Of a stretch of DNA of 64,000 nt, positions 48,093 through 57,094 are shown piece by piece. The stretch's first letter is position 1. Each line of letters begins with the position of its first letter. The translations under genes were made by a program, and so were the position numbers. The notes under the pieces are model-generated. The model was not told the origin of the DNA, did not search any database, and worked only from the letters and a program-made list of their open reading frames with translations. Source of the DNA: Citrobacter sp. 18056 (lineage in GTDB: Bacteria; Pseudomonadota; Gammaproteobacteria; Enterobacterales; Enterobacteriaceae); NCBI GenBank assembly GCA_902706235.1, contig CACSJR010000008.1, forward strand, positions 184,199 to 248,198, in the 5' to 3' direction.

Positions 48093-48317
48093 CTTTTCCG
48101 GCTACGGTAGATTTCTGGTAGTTACAGGACGTTATTTGTTTGCTGGATTCTTCGTCGTTTTCTTAGTTGTTCTTTGCTTTTAAAAACATCTATACCCTCT
48201 AATACGTCTATCTCTTGTCTCACGGCTACGGTCTCTCTACGGTCAGTTAAGGTTTCTCTCATTTCTAGTTGTTCATAATGATGCAAAAGCGCGGGGGAAG
48301 CGGGGGGAATTGGCATT

Positions 48318-48590
48318 TTGCCTTATTCTACGGGCCTTAAAGGGGTTCTGACGCGGGGAAAATGGTGGGTAAATTCCCTTCATCTATCGGGGAGATCTAA
48401 CAACATACGCCATCCACTAGTAACATGGGGGGTCTTCACCAATTCGTCCACCAGCAACATATACTTCTTTTCCTTTCAATTCTTAGCATTACCAGAATTC
48501 CCCGTCGTCCACGCCATCTTCAAAGGATGTACGCTTAATATTCGTGGCTCAGCAACACATTTTTCCGACTCAACTCATACGTTAGGCTAG
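48318..48590 (+). CDS. possible Ash-family small phage/satellite protein
   Basis: 90 codons from a TTG start. The segment GRSNNIRHPLVTWGVFTNSS and the C-terminal HFSDSTHTLG recall short Ash-like proteins of P4-type satellites, seen from memory only. The Shine-Dalgarno is weak. If real, it belongs to the mobile element that entered the tRNA-Phe gene; it may be a remnant. Confidence 0.4.
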   Translation: MPYSTGLKGVLTRGKWWVNSLHLSGRSNNIRHPLVTWGVFTNSSTSNIYFFSFQFLALPEFPVVHAIFKGCTLNIRGSATHFSDSTHTLG

Positions 48591-48591
48591 C

Positions 48592-48619
48592 AAGGTAAAC
48601 TGAAAAATCAGTTTACCTT
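48592..48619. terminator. 12-bp perfect inverted repeat after the STAND gene
   Basis: AAGGTAAACTGA, loop AAAA, TCAGTTTACCTT, a perfect 12-bp stem. It sits 29 bases beyond the stop of the minus-strand STAND gene and directly after the plus-strand Ash-like frame. No long T run, but the symmetry suits a bidirectional transcript end. Confidence 0.5.
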
Positions 48620-48647
48620 AAGGAAAGCGTTATCAAATGCTATTTTC

Positions 48648-50651
48648 CTAAGGAACTATAAAGGTATCATATAGGTTTTTATACTTTATAAAAAATTCCG
48701 AATCATCATTAAGAATCCAAATAATTTGCCCTTTATGATAAATCAGATAAATAATGTCATTAATTCGTTTTTCTTCCGCAACTCGCCACAAAATCTCATG
48801 ACATTGTTTAAATAGCTTATCAAGACGTTGATTAAAGAGATAGTTATAGACATTCCCTAATTTACGGATATCATCTTCTTTAATCTTTTCAAACTGCCCA
48901 TTATCAACAAGAATTTGATATTTATTTATGCTAGCTCTACACTGATTGTATGGGGATGTTTCATGAGATAAAATCTCCTCTAAATCCTCCATTTTTTCAG
49001 TACCTGTTTTTTCTCTATTAACATCCAACAAAATGTTATTTGCAGTTGTATGGAATTTAAGTTTTCGCGCTTTTTTTGCTAATCTCTCAAGATAAATAAT
49101 ACGCTCTGTTCTTTCTTTTTGAAGTGAAATCATCTGATCCGAAACAATATAAGCGTTACTATTTCTACGGAATTCCTTCTTCCTTTTCTTCGCCAGATCT
49201 ATTGCTTTTTCTTTTTCAGTCATCTCATATATATAAAGCTGTTGAACATAACAAAGTGCAATTGTACTTTTGTCTTTTTCAGGACACAGTGCAATACATT
49301 TATTTAAATGATTCTGAGCATCAGAGTACTTACCTAACATTCTAAATGATGAAGCTATATATAAATGATACTTATAATATTGCGTAGGTAAATTATCACC
49401 AAACGCCTCTAGTAAAATATGAGCTGAAGAAATCACCTCATTATACATGGATGAGTTTTTCAATGCATAGATATAACCAATAGATAATTGGGACAGTTTC
49501 GTAAAACGTCTTTTATTGCTCTCATTATCATTCTGATTTTTGCACTCAGCAGATAAGAGTTTACTTTTACACTCATAAATATTATTTACAAGCAGATGAC
49601 CTCCATTGTCACCTTCTGTACTATATCCCATTTCAAGTACTTTACGGTTAGTAGAGTTTATTTTTAATCCATCATTCATTTCAATAATTGTAATTCCAAG
49701 ATAATCATTTGAAATAAAATCGATTTCGTTTTGTTCCATTGAGGATATAATGTAGTCCTTGATAATAGGATTCATTTTAGTAATTGATGTATTATCGTCA
49801 ATTACTATTGTTTTAGCGATCCCCATGTCGACTATATTTTTAATATTATCTAAATCTATTTTAGAGCCGATTTTACTTTTTCTTATATTTTTAAATGATT
49901 CACCATTCTTTAATACCGAGAGAATTTTGATTAAAAGATAAGTCATTTCATGTTCAGGAGCGTTCCTTAAATTCTCTATTTGTCGCTCAGTTTTTGGTGA
50001 AATCACCTCAAAATAGGGAACTGCTTTGAAAATATCTTTTTTATCAATCACGTCCTGTGCTGACGCATCTTCTAAGTAGTAAATTATCCGTTCCAGCTTT
50101 CTGACTATACCCTCTGAAAGATTATAAAATGACTGGAGATGTTCATGAGTGAAATTTCTATCCTCAAATCTATTCTTAAGAATTAAAGAAACCTCTTGAA
50201 ATGAAAGGCTCTCGAGCTTAACGTGTATATCCCTAAATGAGCGAATAAAACTATTTGATGAAAAGAAAAACTTAGCATTAGGATTTATATCTGAAAGATA
50301 CGATGGAATAGAGCGTAGGTATGAAAGAGCATCTAAATCAATATCAGTAGAAATATTATAAAAGTGGAATATGATCTTCTCATGTCTATTTTGAGTGTAA
50401 AAATAGATTATTTGAGAAATATCAGCCCCTGCGTCAACTTTGATCTTAGATTCCAATTGCTTCTTTGAAATAACTTCTGAGAGATCAATCTGCAGCAATC
50501 TTGATTCATCCATCCCCATTGAAAGCGAGACTGCATAGATGAAATCGGATAGTCCATATCCCAGACCAGACTCAATGGAAATATATTTAATTTTTTCAAG
50601 AAGCAATTTGGCTTTATTTATCTCCTTAGGTCTTGCCGAAACAAAATCCAT
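48648..50651 (-). CDS. STAND-like NTPase with degenerate P-loop and TPR-like C-terminus; probable C-terminal part of a SIR2-STAND protein
   Basis: 667 residues from ATG at 50,651. FVSARPKEI (residues 3-11) and YISIESGLGYGLSD (23-36) align with the start and Walker A of STAND/AP-ATPases, but the P-loop Lys is Leu (L34). The Walker B position (KIIFHFYNIS) lacks the usual Asp. Sensor-like FFFSSNSF and a winged-helix-like stretch follow. The C-terminal half is helical and TPR-like (YYKYHLYIASSFRMLGKYSDA). No Shine-Dalgarno precedes the ATG, while the frame stays open upstream into the end of the SIR2 gene. Strongly AT-rich compared with the backbone. Recalls the STAND part of Avs5-type antiphage proteins; function here is inferred. 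Confidence 0.75.
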   Translation of the reverse strand: MDFVSARPKEINKAKLLLEKIKYISIESGLGYGLSDFIYAVSLSMGMDESRLLQIDLSEVISKKQLESKIKVDAGADISQIIYFYTQNRHEKIIFHFYNISTDIDLDALSYLRSIPSYLSDINPNAKFFFSSNSFIRSFRDIHVKLESLSFQEVSLILKNRFEDRNFTHEHLQSFYNLSEGIVRKLERIIYYLEDASAQDVIDKKDIFKAVPYFEVISPKTERQIENLRNAPEHEMTYLLIKILSVLKNGESFKNIRKSKIGSKIDLDNIKNIVDMGIAKTIVIDDNTSITKMNPIIKDYIISSMEQNEIDFISNDYLGITIIEMNDGLKINSTNRKVLEMGYSTEGDNGGHLLVNNIYECKSKLLSAECKNQNDNESNKRRFTKLSQLSIGYIYALKNSSMYNEVISSAHILLEAFGDNLPTQYYKYHLYIASSFRMLGKYSDAQNHLNKCIALCPEKDKSTIALCYVQQLYIYEMTEKEKAIDLAKKRKKEFRRNSNAYIVSDQMISLQKERTERIIYLERLAKKARKLKFHTTANNILLDVNREKTGTEKMEDLEEILSHETSPYNQCRASINKYQILVDNGQFEKIKEDDIRKLGNVYNYLFNQRLDKLFKQCHEILWRVAEEKRINDIIYLIYHKGQIIWILNDDSEFFIKYKNLYDTFIVP

Positions 50652-50710
50652 TCTTTTGTCAAAGAAGGTGAAGTTAAAACTCTGAGAGGATACATCATCT
50701 CTGGCCTGTA

Positions 50711-50724
50711 TTACTTTTTTTTTT
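50711..50724 (-). other. A10 run with A AAA AAG slippery site and stop codon
   Basis: On the minus strand, ten A (50,724-50,715) are followed by GTAA. In the SIR2 frame this reads CAA AAA AAA AAG TAA. The heptamer A AAA AAG (50,720-50,714) is the same as the dnaX frameshift site. After a -1 slip the next codons (GTA ATA CAG) are open for 21 codons to the ATG at 50,651. No strong downstream hairpin is evident. Confidence 0.6.
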
Positions 50725-51610
50725 GCGAATCCATATGTAATTCAGATTCAAAAAATGTTGTACAATCTACTCCTTTGTAAAAGTTGATCCGCCCCCTAGA
50801 AATAGCAGGACTCAATTTTTCAAACCATTCTTCAAAGTCCTCTTCAATTTTATCTAGTTTATCTGAGTAAAAACACCAAGCAATGTTATAGTCAGCATTT
50901 TGGAGATTAACAATATTACTTAATGAACGTGTAAAACTATCATCCCAGGCACCATAAGCTAATATAACTACCAAGGTGTCTAAAAAAAGCTCGTGGAGAG
51001 ACCCCTCTATTTTATCTCTCTTAACACTTAACTGGCTATGAGTATGCATGGTATCATTTTTGTTCCAAACACCATGAATATGTACGATTTTTAATTCGTT
51101 ATTTTGAGTACAAGGAATATGTGAGTCAGAAACGAGACTATAACTCTCCGGAGCCATAGAATGTTCTTTAAAAGACTCCTCAATCAAGGTATCAAAATTT
51201 GTGGTAACAATATTTGCTACGTTGCACTTTCCATCATTAATATATTTAGTAAAATCACTAACTGCTTTAGGTATTTTATGAAGCTTAGTTACAGGATCTA
51301 CATTACCTAATACAAATCCTTTTATAATCTCGTTTATATAATTTTGACCAAATATTGATGAAATAAACTCAAAGCCAGATTTATAATCATCTGCTAAATT
51401 ATGCTCATCAATAAAATATTGGTAATCTTCATAAAGCCCTCTTTCCTTAAGATGCTCGGAAATAAATAGAGTGATACCCCCAACATCAGGAATGCCTGCG
51501 CCGTTATTTTCCCTTGAAATAGCCGAACCGATAACAAACGTAATAGGTTTGCTTTCTTGGGCAATTCTAATCCTTAACGCATTGCTATTTGGAATAATTC
51601 TTTTGGCCAT
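50711..51610 (-). CDS. SIR2-like NADase/deacetylase-fold protein, putative antiphage effector
   Basis: 299 residues. SIR2 signatures in order: FVIGSAIS (residues 25-32), GIPDV (39-43), TTNFD (136-140, with N138 and D140), IHG with the likely catalytic H179, and LAYGAWDDSF (217-226). Bacterial SIR2 domains fused to STAND or helical sensors deplete NAD+ during phage attack. It ends SQKKK-stop in a run of ten A. The A AAA AAG before TAA could shift ribosomes by -1 into the downstream STAND frame, giving a 987-residue fusion. AT-rich, foreign composition, 380 bases from an integrase gene. Confidence 0.8.
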   Translation of the reverse strand: MAKRIIPNSNALRIRIAQESKPITFVIGSAISRENNGAGIPDVGGITLFISEHLKERGLYEDYQYFIDEHNLADDYKSGFEFISSIFGQNYINEIIKGFVLGNVDPVTKLHKIPKAVSDFTKYINDGKCNVANIVTTNFDTLIEESFKEHSMAPESYSLVSDSHIPCTQNNELKIVHIHGVWNKNDTMHTHSQLSVKRDKIEGSLHELFLDTLVVILAYGAWDDSFTRSLSNIVNLQNADYNIAWCFYSDKLDKIEEDFEEWFEKLSPAISRGRINFYKGVDCTTFFESELHMDSQKKK

Positions 51611-51989
51611 ATTATTCTATCCGTGTTAATTCTCAAATCATCCGAGCATTATTGTGTGATGAAACTTTCCTCGGATTATGATTTGTTGTCAAGATGCAAT
51701 TCAAGAAAACCTTGCATAACGCGATTACTTCATCACGAAGTGGATTCTCTTCATGTAACTATGGGTGGATCATGTACATATTATTTCTGTGAATACTTCC
51801 CCACGGCATCTTTCCCTTCAGCCCAGAGCAGGACCGTAAAGTCTACTCATGCTGCATTTATCGTCTTCATTCATCTCATATGGCACCAGCATTCACTACG
51901 CCACAAAAGCAAATCCAATCTTCATTCACCAATCCAGTACCAGGGATGGGTCAACCCTGACGTTCTTTACTCAACTCACAGGAGTTAAT
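51611..51989. other. promoter region between SIR2 gene and integrase
   Basis: About 380 bases separating the minus-strand SIR2 gene from the plus-strand integrase. Frames here have no recognisable product. A candidate attachment site was not found: the tRNA-Phe 3' end is not repeated here. Confidence 0.4.
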
Positions 51990-53177
51990 ATGTCCAGCCA
52001 GAAGCGCTTTCGTTTTACTAATCAGCTCATCAAATGCCTTCCCCCTAACCCTTCTGATTCACGCAGCACCGATGCCGAGTACAGCGATACCGAAATATCC
52101 GGCCTGAAGTGTCTGGTCAGTAAAGGAGAAGGACGTAAAAAGTTTTTGCTCCGTTATCTGTATCATGGAAGAAAACGTGCCATCGCCATTGGTCACTGGC
52201 CTGAGATAGATGTCAGTCTTGCCCGACAGATTGCCATGGAGCATAAACGCCAGCTTGCCACCGGCACTGACCCTAAGCAGGAGCGCGAAAGCAAACGCCA
52301 GGAAATAACGTTTAATGAACTCTTTAACCAGCACTACCTGCAATGGGCCATGTCTGCCAAACGTAGCTGGGGAAAGGACGTACAGCGCTACCGTGACCAT
52401 ATCCAGCCTGCTATTGGCACCATGCTACTGAGTGATATAACGCCTTCCTGTTTGCTTCGGCTTCAGAATAAGCTGACCTCTTCACTTTCTGCTGCAACCT
52501 GTAACAGGATCATCGTACTCATCAAAGCCATGTTTACCTGGGCTGGCAGGCAGGGGATCACAACGCATCATCCGGCACGGATTGTGCCCTTGTTACGCGA
52601 AAATAACGCCCGACAGCGTTACTTCTCAGAAGAAGAGATCAGAAGCATTTTCATCGCTGCTGATGAGGACGCCAGTCCCGTAGCAGCCCGTTTCATCAAG
52701 CTGCTATTACTGACTGGACTGCGTAAAGATGAGCTAAGGCTGGCAAAATGGACGCATTTCGACCCGGCAAAGCGTACCCTGTGGCTACCGGAAACCAAGA
52801 ATGGGTATGGGCGTCTGGTTCATCTTAATTCACTGGCTGTCGAAATCATTCGCATTTTGCCTACTCAAAGAGGAAACCCATGGTTATTCATCGGGAAAAA
52901 ACCGGGCATGCCACTGAATAACCCTACCAAAGCATTTCAACGTATCATCCTTAGAGCAGGTATCTTTGACAAAGAGGTGTGCATTCATACCTGTCGTCAT
53001 TCAGTTGCCGCCCTGATTGTGTCCCACGGTGGCACGTTGTATGACGTACAGGCCCAACTGGGCCACCGCAGCAGTCAGTCATCACAACGTTATGCGCATC
53101 TGCACCCGCAACGTCTTCGCAATACCAGCCAGCTACTAGCTGATCGTATCGTCGCTCAGCTACCTGTTCTTCCATAA
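51990..53177 (+). CDS. tyrosine recombinase (P4-type integrase)
   Basis: 395 residues from ATG at 51,990, preceded by AGGAG. N-terminal arm-binding (DUF4102-like) region with GLKCLVSKGEGRKKFLLRY and HWPEIDVSLARQIA. Catalytic residues are the first Arg in LTGLRKDELRLAKW, HTCRHSVAALI (His and second Arg), LGHRSS, and the Tyr in SQRYAHL. Integrases of this class use tRNA 3' ends. A second recombinase lies 2 kb further on. The longer frame from 51,849 is not supported. Confidence 0.93.
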   Translation: MSSQKRFRFTNQLIKCLPPNPSDSRSTDAEYSDTEISGLKCLVSKGEGRKKFLLRYLYHGRKRAIAIGHWPEIDVSLARQIAMEHKRQLATGTDPKQERESKRQEITFNELFNQHYLQWAMSAKRSWGKDVQRYRDHIQPAIGTMLLSDITPSCLLRLQNKLTSSLSAATCNRIIVLIKAMFTWAGRQGITTHHPARIVPLLRENNARQRYFSEEEIRSIFIAADEDASPVAARFIKLLLLTGLRKDELRLAKWTHFDPAKRTLWLPETKNGYGRLVHLNSLAVEIIRILPTQRGNPWLFIGKKPGMPLNNPTKAFQRIILRAGIFDKEVCIHTCRHSVAALIVSHGGTLYDVQAQLGHRSSQSSQRYAHLHPQRLRNTSQLLADRIVAQLPVLP

Positions 53178-53181
53178 AAAA

Positions 53182-53210
53182 AGCAGAGGTCCAGGCCTCT
53201 GCTTCGCTTT
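53182..53210. terminator. bidirectional terminator between integrase and DUF927 gene
   Basis: AGCAGAGG, six-base loop, CCTCTGCT, followed by TCGCTTTT on the plus strand and preceded by a run of seven A, which serves as a T run for the minus strand. Lies between convergent genes. Confidence 0.75.
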
Positions 53211-53233
53211 TGTTAAAGCGCCAGAATCAACGG

Positions 53234-55159
53234 CTAAAACTCGTCAGTAACACTGATCGACAGAAAAGATTTTTTTATATGGTAAACATAGGTTTGTTCG
53301 TCACTGTAGCGGCGTCGCTTCTTATAGTGGCTTGAGCTTTCTGGCACCAGATAACTCTTGTCTAACAACTTACTGGCAATGGTTACAGCATCACTCCCGT
53401 TATCAGTGCACCACTTTCGAAACGTGCCTTCAAAAACAAAAAAATCACCATGACGATCGGTCATACCCCATACAGTGTTAGGTAAATAGCCTGATTTTTC
53501 ATCATGTTTGATAAAATGCCCACCCTGCTGACTCAATAGGTTCTGGTGAATTTTATCTAGTGCCTGCAAGGCAGGGTTGAACTGATTAGAACTGTTCTTC
53601 AACCAGCATCGGGCTGCATCCAGAGTAGCACCATAAGCGTCACCCTCATCAAACGGCAAAATTTCCCATTCAATTGCCAGTTCTCCTGCCAGCGCACAGA
53701 GCGCGAAACGCTTTAATCCGCGATGCTGGATATTCGAAACTGTATACCCATCGCTCTTAAGTTCATCTTGCAAAGAAGCGAGATAATCATCCAGATAGCC
53801 TGTCATTTGCATGGCCAATGCTTCAAAAGATATAGCCGCGCTGCCTTCACCGATTTGGGACAACAGGTAACGAATGAACTCTTTTCCACTGGTGCCGTAA
53901 CATTCAGCAAGCCCTGTTTTAAGCGCAGCAAACCGAGTACGAATACTCTCTTTGTCCTCATCAGGCATTGCTGCATCTTCCGCCAGAACCTGCAAACTGA
54001 TCGCTCTGTGCTCCTGCCCTCCTTGCAACATTTTTTTCTCTTTACTCAACACCTGAGGTATTGAGCTTTCACCGGAAGAGAGAACTAAGTTTCGCCACGT
54101 AATGGGCGTCCGGCTGCTGGTATCTTTGTTCATGCGTCCTTTCGACACCCCGGCGGTAATGTTATAAAGCAGGGAATCAATATCTTTGCCCTGATATGCA
54201 CTAATTTCATCAATGCAGGCAACCAGCCCGGAAAAGTTGCCAAGAAAACGTTCGAGTGCATTTGCCGTGTTGTTCCAGCGGATGATTGCCGCATCAGGCC
54301 CGCTCCCAGGCTCAGCACCGTTGCCGTGAACAGACATAGCAAGCTGCAGAATCAAGGTTTTTCCGGTGGTAGAACCGCCGAAAAAATGAAACATGCCAAT
54401 ATCCATCGAAACCAATGGCAGCAACATCGAGGCAAAGGAAGCACTCAGCGCAAATTTCTGCGACCACCCGCGGACATTATCTTTAATCAACGTACGCCAT
54501 TCTTCAATCGAGCCAGAGGCACACAATCCATCATGGATTTTTCTGCCCGGCACCAGGTAATCAAAACCATCAAGACCCGCTGAGATGGGCTCTTTACCAT
54601 GCAGAAAAGCAGCATGACCCGGAACAAACCCTGTTGACTCCGCAACCAGATAACGCGGTAGCGCCATCTTCCCGCACTGCTGCACAAACGTACTGAATCG
54701 GCTTTTTTCCTGAGGGCTATTACCAACAAAGACCCCTTTGTATGCGAGATCACTAATCAAGTCGTCTGCAGCCTTACCGGCCAGGTCCTTTAGCGACACA
54801 GAAAAATACACAGGCTCACCAAAATTGTTGACCCCTACCAGATTCACGCCCACCTGTGATTGTCTATCCACCCCGCATTGGATGGCATATGGCATGAGGG
54901 GAGTGGAGCACACCGGTACAGAATTTTTGCCTCTGGTAATATAAATGCCATCAGCCGTCGCGGCATATTGTGAAGGAAGTCCCTTACGAGCTCCTAACTC
55001 TTCAACATCATCAATATCGCAAGTGATGCTTGCCGATACCTTCAGTTGTTTTTGGGCATCAGCCTTCAGCAATGCATCTTTTGCCAGAAACTGATTTATC
55101 TGTGGACGAGCATCCGGGCCCGCGCTCTTACCCTGCTCGGTTGATTCATCGTTATTCAT
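53234..55159 (-). CDS. DUF927 domain protein (phage/island helicase-like ATPase)
   Basis: 641 residues. A DUF927-type region with FGEPVYFSV and LPRYLVAESTGFV precedes an AAA+-like ATPase: Walker A GGSTTGKT at residues 261-268 and Walker B LVACIDEIS with D317/E318. DUF927 proteins are common next to integrases in satellites and islands and are thought to act as replicative helicases. A good Shine-Dalgarno (AAGGAGTAGTT) precedes ATG. It lies downstream of the second integrase in the same direction, with 66 bases between. Confidence 0.88.
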   Translation of the reverse strand: MNNDESTEQGKSAGPDARPQINQFLAKDALLKADAQKQLKVSASITCDIDDVEELGARKGLPSQYAATADGIYITRGKNSVPVCSTPLMPYAIQCGVDRQSQVGVNLVGVNNFGEPVYFSVSLKDLAGKAADDLISDLAYKGVFVGNSPQEKSRFSTFVQQCGKMALPRYLVAESTGFVPGHAAFLHGKEPISAGLDGFDYLVPGRKIHDGLCASGSIEEWRTLIKDNVRGWSQKFALSASFASMLLPLVSMDIGMFHFFGGSTTGKTLILQLAMSVHGNGAEPGSGPDAAIIRWNNTANALERFLGNFSGLVACIDEISAYQGKDIDSLLYNITAGVSKGRMNKDTSSRTPITWRNLVLSSGESSIPQVLSKEKKMLQGGQEHRAISLQVLAEDAAMPDEDKESIRTRFAALKTGLAECYGTSGKEFIRYLLSQIGEGSAAISFEALAMQMTGYLDDYLASLQDELKSDGYTVSNIQHRGLKRFALCALAGELAIEWEILPFDEGDAYGATLDAARCWLKNSSNQFNPALQALDKIHQNLLSQQGGHFIKHDEKSGYLPNTVWGMTDRHGDFFVFEGTFRKWCTDNGSDAVTIASKLLDKSYLVPESSSHYKKRRRYSDEQTYVYHIKKSFLSISVTDEF

Positions 55160-55193
55160 AACTACTCCTTACATTCAATATGAACAACAGGCA

Positions 55194-55229
55194 GTAAACC
55201 AAACCACCTGCTGTGATTGTCTGGTTTAC
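55194..55229 (-). other. GTAAACCA/TGGTTTAC inverted repeat at the end of the second integrase
   Basis: Eight-bp perfect arms (55,194-55,201 and 55,222-55,229) separated by 20 bases, overlapping the integrase stop codon. Could be a weak transcript-ending hairpin or a recombinase-related site. Confidence 0.35.
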
Positions 55230-56509
55230 ATCCAGAAGCGGCCCATGGCCTGATTAATTGCCGCGTGATATCGTGCCGGGCTGGCATGGAGATATAGCTC
55301 GGTCACTTTGATTGAGCTGTGACCCAGTAAATCCTTGACGGTATGGATATCAACACCGTCTTCGACAAGACGAGTGGCAAAGGAATGACGCAACTCATGG
55401 ATGGTGAATGGCGGAATACCGGCAGCCTCACAGAAGCGTTTTTGCAGACGGCGCGGCTCAGAAACCGGGTTATCGGTCCCCTTTCCGGAGAATACCCAGC
55501 CTTTATCGCCCTGGTGCTGGCGAATTTCGGTCAGTAGCACAAAGGCTCTGTCGCACACCGGAACGCGGCGAAGTTTGCCGTTTTTTGTCTGGCGCAGCGT
55601 AATGACCTTATGTGACCAGTCAATATCCTCCAGGCAGAGGTGGCGCGTTTCCCCCAGTCTCAGTCCTGTCAGCGCAAGGAATAACAACAGGCTTATTGCT
55701 GCATTATCCGGCTCTCTGTTATGCATTTGCTCACAGGTATGGAACCACAGGCGAAGCTCATTCTCACTCATCGCCCTGCGTTGAGATGTTGTCTCAGGTT
55801 GCGCACGGATGTACTGAGCAGGTGAGAATGTCATCAGACGCAGCCGCTGAGCATAGGTGAAAATAGCCTTGATCAGCGCCAGATGGCGGTTACGGGTGGC
55901 GGGCTTCAGGTTATCAAGACCACTCAGATAATGAGTGATATCAGCCTGTGTCATTCCCGTCACTTTTATATCGCCGAGGCGAGGGCGAATATATTTATTT
56001 ATTTTGGAACGATCAGTATGAGCGGATCGTTTAGTTCCGGCATCTAAAACATCACGCTTATAAACATTGATTAACCCATCAAAAGCCATGCCTGTTACAT
56101 TTCCGTAATATGCGCTATGCGTTTTAACGCCCTCACTAAATTCGCTCTTTATCTTGCGAGCGATTTCACGTGCCACTTCAATGGAAATATCCGGATAATG
56201 CCCTATCGGAACATATTTATTTTTACCGGCCCTACTTTTACGAAGGATTAAGCTAATGTTCCCTACAGGTGAAACCAGCGCTTTCAGACCGGTTTCTTTT
56301 CCGTCACTGACTTCAATAGTCTTACCTGTATTACGGGCGCGTTCAGCGCACTCAGAGAGGACTTTCTTCGTCAGTGGTAGTGGGCGTAGTGGTCTGCAAT
56401 GGGCTGCAACCGTAGTTTGCTTTTTTTTACAGACAGAAGTTATTTGTACCGAAAGCAGGCTTTCAGTAGCTAACAGAGCAGTATTCGCTTTCTGCGGTGG
56501 TAATTTCAT
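55226..56509 (-). CDS. tyrosine recombinase / integrase, second copy
   Basis: 427 residues from ATG at 56,509 (a GGAG lies 11 bases before it). N-terminal DUF4102-like part with GLKALVSPVGNISLILRKSRAGKNKYVPIGHYPDISIE-type features, SAM-like core-binding domain, then the catalytic domain: LTGLRLGETRHL (Arg), HELRHSFATRLVEDG (His, Arg), LGHSSIKVTELYLH (His, Tyr). Clearly different from the integrase at 51,990, so two recombination modules are present. Opposite in direction to the first. Confidence 0.93.
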   Translation of the reverse strand: MKLPPQKANTALLATESLLSVQITSVCKKKQTTVAAHCRPLRPLPLTKKVLSECAERARNTGKTIEVSDGKETGLKALVSPVGNISLILRKSRAGKNKYVPIGHYPDISIEVAREIARKIKSEFSEGVKTHSAYYGNVTGMAFDGLINVYKRDVLDAGTKRSAHTDRSKINKYIRPRLGDIKVTGMTQADITHYLSGLDNLKPATRNRHLALIKAIFTYAQRLRLMTFSPAQYIRAQPETTSQRRAMSENELRLWFHTCEQMHNREPDNAAISLLLFLALTGLRLGETRHLCLEDIDWSHKVITLRQTKNGKLRRVPVCDRAFVLLTEIRQHQGDKGWVFSGKGTDNPVSEPRRLQKRFCEAAGIPPFTIHELRHSFATRLVEDGVDIHTVKDLLGHSSIKVTELYLHASPARYHAAINQAMGRFWM

Positions 56510-56569
56510 AATGCATACATCTCCTTTAAATGAAAAATATAAAGAGATGCTGGCCAGCACTTGTAGTTA

Positions 56570-57094
56570 AGCTTATTGGCACAGGTATAAAGCTGCAACC
56601 CCATCAAATGAAGCATCCCAAGAGGGGTTGACACAACGAATTGAGCTATTTAACGCTTGGCATCAAAAATGGAGCGGGAGCAGTACCCGGAGAGGGCAAA
56701 AAAGCGTATATCCCCATAAAAACATCGGCTATTGAGTTTTGTATTAATTTCACGGCCTCATCACCCAAAATTTTTATACTAAAAGATCACGTTCCCCCCC
56801 CGATTACCTTAGAAAAGCATATCTGCCAATGGTATAAAAAATTAAATGTAATAAATTCAAATACATAAAAATATCAGGTCAAAATACAAACAATCAGTCT
56901 CACTTAAAATAATGTCATTCATTTGATGCGCATCACAAAAAACAACTATCAGCGAACAAATGATCACCAGTTAATTCTCACCAGTGATTTTCAGCATTCT
57001 CTTGCCAATAATCCGATGAGATACCGGGGTATGCGTAATTCAGACGAAGTCACGCACATATTATCCATTTGAAATCAATAGAATGGAGATAATT
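56570..57094. other. non-coding stretch right of the second integrase
   Basis: About 520 AT-rich bases. Holds a repeated 8-mer TCACCAGT at 56,964-56,971 and 56,978-56,985 (14-base period), possibly an operator for the genes that follow. A 75-codon frame with a TTG start at 56,641 is not convincing. Confidence 0.4.

Noticed and set aside
48122..48316. 64-codon minus-strand frame right after the tRNA
   Set aside because: No start signal and no similarity; low-complexity charged sequence.
50652..50713. strong downstream hairpin as frameshift stimulator after the A AAA AAG site
   Set aside because: Only a weak AGAG/CTCT pairing is visible; a stimulatory structure cannot be claimed by eye.
56641..56868. 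75-codon frame with TTG start right of the second integrase
   Set aside because: No ribosome binding site and no recognisable similarity; lies in an AT-rich non-coding stretch.
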